DNA of 64,000 nucleotides, taken from contig NZ_CP023689.1 in the NCBI RefSeq assembly GCF_008704715.1, positions 9,176,001-9,240,000 of the forward strand, in the 5' to 3' direction. The first letter of the stretch is position 1. Every line of letters starts with the position of its first letter. Under the pieces are notes generated by a model. That model had not been told where the DNA came from, searched no databases, and saw nothing but the letters and a program-made list of their open reading frames with translations. The DNA is from Streptomyces chartreusis. GTDB lineage: Bacteria; Actinomycetota; Actinomycetes; Streptomycetales; Streptomycetaceae. Both the position numbers and the translations under genes were made by a program. Positions 43,322 to 50,724 of this stretch are shown piece by piece.

Positions 43322-44929
43322 TCAGTCGCCGGGAACCCGGAAGGTCCGCAGGAACGTGTCCAGGGCCTTCCGGTTCGCGGCGTCGTCCCAGTCCTCCTCC
43401 GGTGTCGTCCAGCGCAGCGAGTAGCCACGGTGGTCGTCGATGAGGAACCCCCGCCCGAAGGTGCGCAACCGGGTGCCGTCCTTGTCCGAGACCCACTCCA
43501 TGTCGGCGGCCCGGTAACCCTGGTACGTGGTCGCCTCGATGTCGCCGATCCGCTGGAAACCGCTGCGCTCCTCCAGATCGGGCTGGACGTCGTCACGCCA
43601 TACGGCGACCGGGTCCGGCCCGAGAGCCTCGCTGTAGGTGATCGCCAGCCTGCGATCGTCGCCCTCGGCGCCGAAGAAGACGCGGTAGGCCACGTCCGAG
43701 GCCCGGCTGGTGGCCACGGGTTCCCAGCCCTCGGGCAGGGCGATGGAGAAACCGTCGGGGGACGTGTACGTGCTGAATCCGTCGGGCAGTGCCGTGCCGG
43801 AGGGGGAGGTGCTCGGGGATTTCGACCCGGCCCCGGATTCCGTCCCCGTCTCCTCCTGGGTGGGTGAGGTGCTGGGCGCGGCGGTGGGGGACTGGCCCGT
43901 GGGTGCGCCGGCGGAGGCGGACGGGGTGGGCGCCGCACCCGTCGCCGCGGAGTCCGAGTCGTCCTGGGAGCCGTTGGTCACCACGAGGACGGCGGCGGCG
44001 ACGGTGACCACGGCCAGTGCCGTGCCGATGACCATGGCGCGTCTGCCCCAGGTGGGTCCGACGGCGTACCGACCGCGCAGCCGGGGGCGGTGCATGGCCT
44101 GGGCGGCCGTCTCGGGGTCGTCGTTGATGACGCGGTCCAGCGCCTCGCGGACCACCGGTCTGCTCAGCCGCTCCCGCGAGTCCTTGCGCAGCAGCCCCTG
44201 CACGGCCTGGGTGAGCGGCCCCGCGCGTACCGGGGCGCGGAGCGGAAGGCGGTCGACCCCCTTCAACGTGGTCTCGGGGCGGTCCCGTTCGCGGTACGGC
44301 GGACGCCCCTCGACCATCGTGTAGAGGATCGCGCCCAGCGCCCACAGATCGGACGCGGGCCCGATCCGCTCGTCGCGGGCCTGCTCCGGCGAGGCGTACG
44401 ACGGCGCTGCGACCCGGGGCGCGAGGGTCGCGCCGGCCAGGCCGAAGCCGGTGACCACGACCGACCCGTCGGCGCCCACGAACACCTGGCCCGGGCTGAG
44501 TTCGCCGTGCGTGATGCCCGCGACATGCGCGGCCTCCAGCACGTCGAGCAGTTCGAGACCGATGCGCGCGGCCCGCACATAGTTGAACGTGCCCTGCTGG
44601 GCGAGGAGTTCGCCCAGAGGCGTGCCGTCGATCCATTCGGTGACGATCCACAGGCTGCCGGCTTCCTCGACGGCGTCCAGCACGGTGGCCACCCGGCCCG
44701 GGCGCAGCAGCCCTATCCGCTCCGAGGTGCGCAGGATGCGCGAGGTGGCCCGGCGCGCGTCGTCCGGGCCCTGATCGTCGGGAAGCCCGATCTGGGTCAG
44801 AAGGCACGCACGTTCGGTTTCCAGGTCCTCGCCGTAGTAACCGACGCGGTTCGTCTCGCGATGTACGACATCGACGAGACGGTACCTTCCGGCAACCAAC
44901 TCGGATGTGGAGACGTGCGCCTTGACCAT
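43322..44929 (-). CDS. Receptor-like pseudokinase with extracellular PsbP/Mog1-like domain
   Basis: 535 residues from the second of two ATGs (44929), because GAGGGAT then sits at proper distance; the ATG at 44935 abuts that site. Residues about 15-270 follow the Ser/Thr kinase fold (WIVTEWIDGTPLGELL, SYASPEQARDERIGPASDLWALGAILYTM), but the catalytic parts are lost: no glycine loop, no VAVK lysine (ACLLTQIGL), HRD reads HGE at 141-143 and DFG reads GFG at 161-163. One membrane helix near 300 (MVIGTALAVVTVAAAVLVV), a Ser/Thr/Pro linker, then a 150-residue outer domain (FSIALPEGWEPVATSRASDVAYRVFF). It probably binds rather than phosphorylates partners. Confidence 0.88.
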   Translation of the reverse strand: MVKAHVSTSELVAGRYRLVDVVHRETNRVGYYGEDLETERACLLTQIGLPDDQGPDDARRATSRILRTSERIGLLRPGRVATVLDAVEEAGSLWIVTEWIDGTPLGELLAQQGTFNYVRAARIGLELLDVLEAAHVAGITHGELSPGQVFVGADGSVVVTGFGLAGATLAPRVAAPSYASPEQARDERIGPASDLWALGAILYTMVEGRPPYRERDRPETTLKGVDRLPLRAPVRAGPLTQAVQGLLRKDSRERLSRPVVREALDRVINDDPETAAQAMHRPRLRGRYAVGPTWGRRAMVIGTALAVVTVAAAVLVVTNGSQDDSDSAATGAAPTPSASAGAPTGQSPTAAPSTSPTQEETGTESGAGSKSPSTSPSGTALPDGFSTYTSPDGFSIALPEGWEPVATSRASDVAYRVFFGAEGDDRRLAITYSEALGPDPVAVWRDDVQPDLEERSGFQRIGDIEATTYQGYRAADMEWVSDKDGTRLRTFGRGFLIDDHRGYSLRWTTPEEDWDDAANRKALDTFLRTFRVPGD

Positions 44930-45092
44930 GGCCATCCCTCGCTGAACCGCCGGCTCTCATTTCTCACAGGAAGTACGCGAGACGTCATGCGAAGCGTTCA
45001 ACGAAAACCCCAACTAAAGGGCGCTTCTTTTCATTTGCTTTCTGACGCGTGAGTAAGCTGACGAAAAGGCCAGGAAATTGGGCTCGAATGCC

Positions 45093-46061
45093 TCAGTGAA
45101 GTCCGAAATCCGTCGCCCAGCGGAGTACGTCGGAGGTCGTCGCGTTGCCTCCGCACACGACCAGCCCGAGCCGGGCGTCGCCCCCGACCCGCTCCAGGAC
45201 GCGCCGGGCGGCGGGCAGCAGACAGCCCGCGGCCGGCTCGGTCCACACCTTGGCGTGCTCGGCGAGGTCGAGCACACCCCGTACCGCCTCCCGGTCCGGG
45301 ACCACGAGCACCTCGTCGACCTGGGCGGACACATGGTCGTACGTCAGCTGCGACACCGTGGGCGCGCTGAGCGTCGACACGATCGACGCGAGTTCCACCG
45401 GCACCGGCCCGCCCGCCGTGAGTGCCTGGGACATGGCCTCGGCGCCCTCGGTCTCCACGCCCCAGATCCGCACGTCGGGACGCCGGGCCCGCAGCGCCAC
45501 CGCGACCCCGGCGATGAGTCCGCCGCCCCCGACGCTGACGATCACGTCGGTGAGTTCACCGGCGTCGGCGTCCAGCTCCAGACCGACGGTGCCCTGACCG
45601 GCGATCACCAGGGGGTCGTCGAAGGGGTGGACGAGGGTCAGCCCCTCGTCCCGCAGCCGGGTCACGAGCGAGAAGGCTCCGGCCATGTCGTCGGTGAGCC
45701 GGACCGACGCCCCGGCGTCCTCGGCGATCCGCACGGCGTGCGCGGGCGCCGAGCGCGGCATGACCACGGTGGCCTTCACGTCGAGGACGGCGGCGGTCAT
45801 CGCCAGGGCGATGCCGTGGTTGCCGCCGCTGACCGCCACCACCCCGGCGGCCCGCTGGTCGTCGCTCAGCGACAGCAGCTTCGCCGTCGCCCCGCGGGCC
45901 TTGAACGACCCGGTGCGCTGGAGGAGTTCGAGCTTGGCCGTGACCGGGACGCCGAGCAGGGCCGACAGGCCGGGGCTGGGTACGGTCGGGGTGTGTACGA
46001 CGTGTCCGGCGATGAGGTCGGCCGCGGCTTCGACGTCCGAGATCCCGATCAAGGCAGTCAC
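45093..46061 (-). CDS. PLP-dependent threonine/serine dehydratase-like enzyme
   Basis: 322 residues. Fold-type II PLP enzyme: GSFKARGA with the Schiff-base Lys54, GNHGIALA phosphate-side Asn loop, VSVGGGGLIAGVAVAL glycine loop and a C-terminal LVVCGGNATTSDVL. It lacks the ACT regulatory domain of biosynthetic IlvA, so it is the catabolic/short type (threonine ammonia-lyase or serine racemase-like). It would deaminate threonine to 2-oxobutanoate. It lies between the pseudokinase and prenyl synthase genes on the same strand without tight spacing. Confidence 0.88.
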   Translation of the reverse strand: MTALIGISDVEAAADLIAGHVVHTPTVPSPGLSALLGVPVTAKLELLQRTGSFKARGATAKLLSLSDDQRAAGVVAVSGGNHGIALAMTAAVLDVKATVVMPRSAPAHAVRIAEDAGASVRLTDDMAGAFSLVTRLRDEGLTLVHPFDDPLVIAGQGTVGLELDADAGELTDVIVSVGGGGLIAGVAVALRARRPDVRIWGVETEGAEAMSQALTAGGPVPVELASIVSTLSAPTVSQLTYDHVSAQVDEVLVVPDREAVRGVLDLAEHAKVWTEPAAGCLLPAARRVLERVGGDARLGLVVCGGNATTSDVLRWATDFGLH

Positions 46062-46189
46062 CTTTCCGGCGCGGGGCGGGGATCCACGCCGCTGGCACCC
46101 TGACGCGCCGGACGCCGCCGGTCAAGCCGCTTTCACGGGCGGCGGCGCGGCCCCGGAGAAGATCGCCGCCGCACACGTGGACCGGGTGC

Positions 46190-47260
46190 TCACAGATCGC
46201 GCCGCACGAGGAAGTCCAGCAGTGAGCGCAGCTCCTCCGCGGGCCCCTCCTGAAGGGGTACGTCCGCCAGGGCCGCCTCCACGGCGGCGACATGACGCCG
46301 TGCCTCCGTGAGCGCGGCGGAGCGGCCGCCGGCCTCCTCGATCAGCGCGGCCGCCTCGCCGGGGTCGGCGGCCGACTCCAGCAGTGCGGCGAGCCGGCCG
46401 GCGAGGGGCGTGTCGAGGGCGGCGAGCACGGGATACGTCTTCTTGCGCTCCCGCAGATCGCCGTGCACCGGCTTGCCCGTGACGGCGGGGTCGCCCCAGA
46501 TGCCCAGCAGGTCGTCCACGACCTGGAAGGCGATGCCCAGATGCCGGCCCGCGCGGTCGAGCGCGTCGACGGTCGCGGGCGGCGCCCCGCCGAGCAGGGC
46601 GCCGAGTGCCGCGGCGCAGCCCAGCAGGGCGCCCGTCTTGTGCTCGGCCATCGTCCGGTACTCGTCCGGCCGCACCCGCTCCGGGCCCGTCCAGGGACGC
46701 GTGGTGAACAGCAGGTCGTCCGCCTGCCCGCGCACCAGGTCCTGCAACGCCACGGACAGCAGCCGCACCGCCCGGGGGCCCTGAGGTGCCGCGGCGAGCG
46801 TCTCGACGGCCAGCGCGAACAGCGCGTCCCCGGCGAGGACGGCGGGTCCGGTGCCGTACGCCTTCCACACCGTGGGGCGGCGGCGCCGTGCCTCGTCGCC
46901 GTCCATGATGTCGTCGTGCAGCAGGGAGAAGGCGTGCACCAGCTCCACCGCGACCGCCCCGGGCACCGCGGTCCGGCCGGGCGCACCGGCCGCCTCCGCG
47001 CCGAGCACGGCGAGTGCCTGCCGGACGCCCTTGCCGCCGGAGGCCGCGGTCGGCGCGCCGCCGACCTCGCACCAGCCGAAGGAGTACGCGGCCATCTCGC
47101 CGACCCACGGATGGGTCCGCCCGACGGCCTCCCGCAGCGCGGGCCGCACCAAGGTCCGGCAACGGTCGAGGACCTGACCGGCGTCCACCGGGAAACGGAC
47201 CGTCGAGGCGCGCCGGTGGGCGTCGGCCGGAGCCCGCAGCGCCGGGGAAGAGGCGGTCAT
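46190..47260 (-). CDS. Polyprenyl diphosphate synthase (family 2 / IDS type)
   Basis: 356 residues from the ATG at 47260. Trans-isoprenyl synthase motifs: GGKGVR near 75-80, the first Asp-rich motif DDIMD at 116-120 (LLHDDIMDGDEARRRRPTVW) and the second DDLLGIWGD at 249-257 (IAFQVVDDLLGIWGDPAVTGKP), then GDLRERKKTYPVLAA. The residues before the first motif (ELVHAFSLLHDD) lack an obvious bulky block, so chain length (C15-C20 or more) cannot be set by eye. The start overlaps the stop of the TPR gene by 4 bp. No cyclase or carotenoid gene is adjacent. Confidence 0.9.
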   Translation of the reverse strand: MTASSPALRAPADAHRRASTVRFPVDAGQVLDRCRTLVRPALREAVGRTHPWVGEMAAYSFGWCEVGGAPTAASGGKGVRQALAVLGAEAAGAPGRTAVPGAVAVELVHAFSLLHDDIMDGDEARRRRPTVWKAYGTGPAVLAGDALFALAVETLAAAPQGPRAVRLLSVALQDLVRGQADDLLFTTRPWTGPERVRPDEYRTMAEHKTGALLGCAAALGALLGGAPPATVDALDRAGRHLGIAFQVVDDLLGIWGDPAVTGKPVHGDLRERKKTYPVLAALDTPLAGRLAALLESAADPGEAAALIEEAGGRSAALTEARRHVAAVEAALADVPLQEGPAEELRSLLDFLVRRDL

Positions 47261-48303
47261 CGGGCGCCCACCGCCTCCGCCTCGACGCCGAACTCCCGCT
47301 GCGCCCGTCCGACCATCTCCCGCGCGTGCCGCAGCCCGATCCGCTCCAGCACGTCGGCCAGCTCCGCCAGTTCGGCGGCGGTCTCCGCGCGGTCGCGCCC
47401 CAGCTGGGCCCGAGACTTCGCCAGCCCCAGCCGGGACAGCGCCTCCCCGCGGGGCTCGCTCATCGCCCGGAACTCCGACAGCGCCTGCTCGTACATCGCC
47501 CGCGCCTCGGTGTAACGCCCGGCGCGGTAGAGGACGTTGCCGCGCATCTTGTGGTTGTAGGCAAGCGCGCTGGACAGCTTCATCGCGCGGCACGTGGCCT
47601 CCGCCTCGGACAGCAGGGCCAGCGCCCGCTCCACGTCGCCGTCCCGCACGGACACCACGTCGGCCAGCCCGCGCAGCGCCCAGGCGTGGCCGCGGCGGTC
47701 CTCGGCGCCCGCGGCGATCTCGGCCGCCTCCTCGAACAGGGAGTACGCGGTGTCGTACGAGCCGGTGTTGCGGTGGATCTGCGCGATGCCCTCCAGCGCC
47801 CACACGGTGTGCCGGGCCTCGCCGCGCCGACGGGCCTCGGCCAGCAGTTGCTCGTGCAGCCGGTGGACGGCCGCGTAGTCGCCCTGGATACGGCCGGTCT
47901 CCGCGAGCCCGGCCAGCGAGTAGCCGCGCACGACGATGTCGCCGCCGCGCTCGCCGAGGTCCGCGGCGAGCTGGAGGAGCCGCCGGGCCAGCGGGAACGC
48001 GCCGCGCTGACGGGCCAGCGTGCCGCCGCTCCACAGCGCCCAGGCCATCGCCCCCCAGTCGTCGGCCTCGCGGGCGGCGCGGTAGCTCGCCTTCCAGGCG
48101 CGGTCGGCGTCCCCGATCTGCCCCAGCCGGCGGTGCGCCTCGGCGACGGCGAGCCCGGAGCGGGCCGCCTCGCCGTGCTGTCCGGACCGCTCGGCCGCTC
48201 TCAACTGCTCGGTGCCGGCGGCCAGAACGTCGGTGAGAGACGCGTTCACGGACAGAGTGGTCAGGGCGCCCTGGTACTCCGGGGCGAATGCCTTGCCGTA
48301 CAT
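47257..48303 (-). CDS. Tetratricopeptide-repeat protein coupled to the prenyl synthase
   Basis: 348 residues from the ATG at 48303 with GAAAGG upstream. Nearly the whole protein is TPR-like helical pairs of about 40 residues (AAERSGQHGEAARSGLAVAEAHRRLGQIGDADRAW; RHTVWALEGIAQIHRNTGSYDTAYSLFEEAAEIA; NHKMRGNVLYRAGRYTEARAMYEQAL). No DNA-binding, signal or catalytic domain. Such proteins act as scaffolds. Its stop overlaps the prenyl synthase start (ATGA at 47257-47260). The promoter side is packed with the GTATAC array at 48320-48390, so the pair is under unusual control. Confidence 0.82.
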   Translation of the reverse strand: MYGKAFAPEYQGALTTLSVNASLTDVLAAGTEQLRAAERSGQHGEAARSGLAVAEAHRRLGQIGDADRAWKASYRAAREADDWGAMAWALWSGGTLARQRGAFPLARRLLQLAADLGERGGDIVVRGYSLAGLAETGRIQGDYAAVHRLHEQLLAEARRRGEARHTVWALEGIAQIHRNTGSYDTAYSLFEEAAEIAAGAEDRRGHAWALRGLADVVSVRDGDVERALALLSEAEATCRAMKLSSALAYNHKMRGNVLYRAGRYTEARAMYEQALSEFRAMSEPRGEALSRLGLAKSRAQLGRDRAETAAELAELADVLERIGLRHAREMVGRAQREFGVEAEAVGAR

Positions 48304-48319
48304 CGATGCCTTTCGATCG

Positions 48320-48390
48320 ATATACACGCAGTGTCTACTCCGAGTGTATACATGGTGCGTATACGTCGTCGGTATACATGGCGTGTATAG
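48320..48390. promoter_or_regulatory. Array of six GTATAC-like units at exact 13-bp spacing
   Basis: Units begin at 48320 (ATATAC), 48333 (GTCTAC), 48346, 48359 and 48372 (GTATAC, all perfect) and 48385 (GTATAG), each exactly 13 bp after the last. GTATAC is its own reverse complement. The seven bases between units vary, though CATGG is shared after the 48346 and 48372 units. The array lies 17-87 bp upstream of the TPR start, covering the place where promoter and leader should be. It looks like an iterated operator bound cooperatively by a repressor, or less likely an iteron. The AT-rich content is unlike the surroundings. Confidence 0.75.
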
Positions 48391-48404
48391 AGCGTTGAGA
48401 ACCG

Positions 48405-48430
48405 GCCCTGGCCAAATGCTCGGCCAGGGC
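48405..48430 (-). terminator. Hairpin after the AIM24 gene
   Basis: GCCCTGGCC (48405-48413) pairs exactly with GGCCAGGGC (48422-48430) around an 8-nt loop. It is 78 bp after the stop of the AIM24-family gene on the - strand and just outside the GTATAC array. It could isolate the TPR promoter from read-through. Confidence 0.6.
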
Positions 48431-48507
48431 TTCACCTGTTGTCGATCAAGACGTCGGCAGGGCGGAGTGGGTTGCTCGTGAGGCGCAGATCACCTCGCGG
48501 GGACGCT

Positions 48508-49185
48508 TCAGTGCTGCTGCGGCTTCTGTGGTGTCGCCTCGCTCGGCCGTACGACGACATAGCCCTGACCTTGCAGCATCAGCTGTACGGCCTCGCCGGA
48601 ACCGCCGCGCAGCATCGAGCCGAGGGACTGCGAGCGGTGCAGCGAGGTCTGGAGCCCGGCCGTCCAGCCGACCACCGCGTCGGTGTCGACGTACACCGGG
48701 TACTGCTGCGAGACCGGGATGACCAGCGGATTGCCGTCGCAGATCAGGCCCAGCCTGCCCTGACCGGTGAAGACGCTGTTGAACAGACCCCCGCCGGTGA
48801 TGCCGGCGCCCTTCACCGTCGCTATCCGGTACGACAACGAGGCGTCGAAACACAGCACGTTGCGGCCGTTGACCGTGAACTCGTCGCCGGGGTCGACGTC
48901 GACGATGAAGCAGTTCTGCGCCTCGTGCGCGAACCAGGCCTCGCCCTGTCCGCGCACCGCCATCAGCGGCAGCCCCTCACCGGTCACGGCCCGCTTGAGC
49001 ATGCCGCCCACGCCCTGGCCCTTGCGCTCGAACTGGAGGTTGCCGCGGTAGGCGACCATGGCGCCCTGGCGGGCGTGCATCTCGCCGTTCACCGCGTACT
49101 TGATGCACTTGGCGTTCTCGATCGTCATGCCCGGCGCCGTGGCCGGCTGGACCATGTGCTCGCTGGAAAAGAGGTCACCCTTCAT
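48508..49185 (-). CDS. AIM24-family protein
   Basis: 225 residues. The double beta-roll pattern of AIM24/TIGR00266: ENAKCIKYAVNGEMHARQGAMVAYRGNLQFERKGQGVGGMLKRAVTGEGLPLMAVRGQGEAWFA, then LFNSVFTGQGRLGLICDGNPLVIPV. Actinobacterial members occur near TerD and stress genes; function is unknown, with suggested membrane association or binding. The N terminus lacks a signal. It follows the TerD-CAP-CAP gene (64 bp after it) on the same strand. Confidence 0.85.
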   Translation of the reverse strand: MKGDLFSSEHMVQPATAPGMTIENAKCIKYAVNGEMHARQGAMVAYRGNLQFERKGQGVGGMLKRAVTGEGLPLMAVRGQGEAWFAHEAQNCFIVDVDPGDEFTVNGRNVLCFDASLSYRIATVKGAGITGGGLFNSVFTGQGRLGLICDGNPLVIPVSQQYPVYVDTDAVVGWTAGLQTSLHRSQSLGSMLRGGSGEAVQLMLQGQGYVVVRPSEATPQKPQQH

Positions 49186-49249
49186 GCGGGCATCGTGTCC
49201 CGGACGGCATCGTTCCGCCTAGGTCGCGGCGTGTCGCGGCCCGGATCCG

Positions 49250-50629
49250 TCAGCCGCCGAAGAGTTGTGTCCAGTACGTGCCAGCCGGACCGCCGCCCGC
49301 GAAGCCGATGCCTATGTGGGTGAAGTCGCGCTTGAGGATGTTGGCGCGATGCCCGGGGCTGTTCATCCAGCCCTCCACGACCTCGGCGGGGGAGCGCTGA
49401 CCGCACGCGATGTTCTCGCCGATCGCGCGCATCCGGGAGCCCGCCGCGGCCGCCCGGTCCCACGGCTGGGTCCCCTCGGGCGAGGTGTGGGAGTAGAAGG
49501 CGCGGGTCGCCATGTCGGCGCTGTAGGACTGCGCGGCCGTGGTCAGCGCGGGATCGGCGGCCAGCGGGCGCAGCCCGGCCCTCGCCCGCTCCCGGTTGGT
49601 CAGGTCGACGACCTCGGCCGCGGTACGGGGCAGATCACCCGGCGCGAGCGGCCTGGCCCACAGCGCCGTCCAGTACGTGTCGCCGGAGCGGCCGCCGCTG
49701 ACCGACGCCACGGCGGCATGCGTGAAGGCGGCGTCCTGCAGGGTGCGGCGAGCGCCTTCGGTGCGCAGGCAGTACGCGACGAACTCGGCCGGGGTGCGCG
49801 GACCGGAGACCAGGTGCTCGCCGATGGTGATGTACGCGTACCCGGTGGCGGTGATGCGCTGGTACACGGACACACCGTCGCCGCCCTCGACACCGAGTCG
49901 GCCCACCGCGGCCATCGCGGAGGCGTGCGCCCCCGCGGCGGAGGCGAGCCGGGCGTCGGGGGCGACGGGCGGCGAACCGACGCCGGCCCGGGCGGAGTTG
50001 ACCGGGCCGAGGAAGCCGTCCGGATCGGGGGAGGGGAAGTCCGGGACGGTCAGGGCGGCCAGCGTCTGCATCGTGGAGCGTGCCGTGGGCGTCGGCGGAG
50101 CGCCGGGCATGGGCGGTACGGCCGTCCGCCCGGCCGGCGAGGGCGTGGCGTCCTCGATCACGTCCACCCCGAAGTCGCGCGCGAGCCCCGCCAGTCCGTC
50201 CGCGTACCCCTGCCCGAGAGCCCGCAGCTTCCAGCCGCCGCCGCGCCGGTAGACCTCGGCGAGCAGCAGTACGGTCTCCGGCCCCGGGCGCGGCGGGGCG
50301 AACCGGGCGATCGGGCGGCCGTCCGGGTCGGTGACCTGGAGCACCGGCGCGGGCAGCCGGCCCAGGGGAGTGCCGGGGTCGGACGGGCTGACGACCACCG
50401 TGACCCGGGTCGCCCCGGAGCGCAGCCGCGGCGGGTCGACGGTCAGGGTGTCGCCGTGCAGACGGGCGCCCGGCGCGGACGGCTGGTTGTAGAACACGAA
50501 GTCGGCGTCGCCCCGCACCTTGCCGCTGTCGTCGGTGATGAGCGCGGACACGTCGAAGGGGCCGGGTACCCGGACGGTCATGCCGCCGCCCGGGAGGGGC
50601 AGATTGCCCCCGGGGACCAACTCGCTCAT
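49250..50629 (-). CDS. TerD-like domain fused to two CAP/SCP domains
   Basis: 459 residues from the ATG at 50629 (MSELVPGGNLPLPGG). Residues about 1-165 are a TerD/TelA-type calcium-binding domain: LVPGGNLPLPG, VRGDADFVFYNQPSAPGA, VTDPDGRPIARFAPPRPGPETVLLLAEVYRRGGGWKLRALGQGYADGL. After a Pro-rich linker there are two CAP-like domains. The first (about 205-330) is degenerate; the second (about 335-459) has LTNRERARAGLRPLAADPALTTAAQSYSADMA and SPAEVVEGWMNSPGHRANILK. No signal peptide, although CAP proteins are usually secreted. I know TerD and CAP alone; this triple fusion is unusual. Likely stress-related, unproven. Confidence 0.83.
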   Translation of the reverse strand: MSELVPGGNLPLPGGGMTVRVPGPFDVSALITDDSGKVRGDADFVFYNQPSAPGARLHGDTLTVDPPRLRSGATRVTVVVSPSDPGTPLGRLPAPVLQVTDPDGRPIARFAPPRPGPETVLLLAEVYRRGGGWKLRALGQGYADGLAGLARDFGVDVIEDATPSPAGRTAVPPMPGAPPTPTARSTMQTLAALTVPDFPSPDPDGFLGPVNSARAGVGSPPVAPDARLASAAGAHASAMAAVGRLGVEGGDGVSVYQRITATGYAYITIGEHLVSGPRTPAEFVAYCLRTEGARRTLQDAAFTHAAVASVSGGRSGDTYWTALWARPLAPGDLPRTAAEVVDLTNRERARAGLRPLAADPALTTAAQSYSADMATRAFYSHTSPEGTQPWDRAAAAGSRMRAIGENIACGQRSPAEVVEGWMNSPGHRANILKRDFTHIGIGFAGGGPAGTYWTQLFGG

Positions 50630-50652
50630 CGGGCCGTCCTGGTGGGTGGTTC

Positions 50653-50693
50653 GGGATCCGGTGCGGATGTCCTGAGAACGCGCACCGGATCCC
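50653..50693 (-). terminator. 13-bp perfect hairpin after the serine hydrolase gene
   Basis: 50653-50665 and 50681-50693 are exact reverse complements (GGGATCCGGTGCG and its partner) around a 15-nt loop. It begins 31 bp after the stop of the serine hydrolase gene on the - strand and lies just upstream of the TerD-CAP-CAP start. It should separate the two transcripts. Confidence 0.75.
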
Positions 50694-50724
50694 GGGGGTT
50701 CCCACCTGACGTGCGGCGTCGGTC

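Noticed and set aside
44930..44935. ATG at 44935 as start of the pseudokinase
   Set aside because: The GAGGG ribosome site directly abuts it; the in-frame ATG at 44929 has correct spacing.
48320..48390. GTATAC array as a CRISPR array, or as a plasmid or integrative-element origin
   Set aside because: Units are 6 bp with 7-bp gaps, too short for CRISPR, and there are no Cas, Rep, Par or integrase genes nearby; an operator array at a promoter is the simpler reading.
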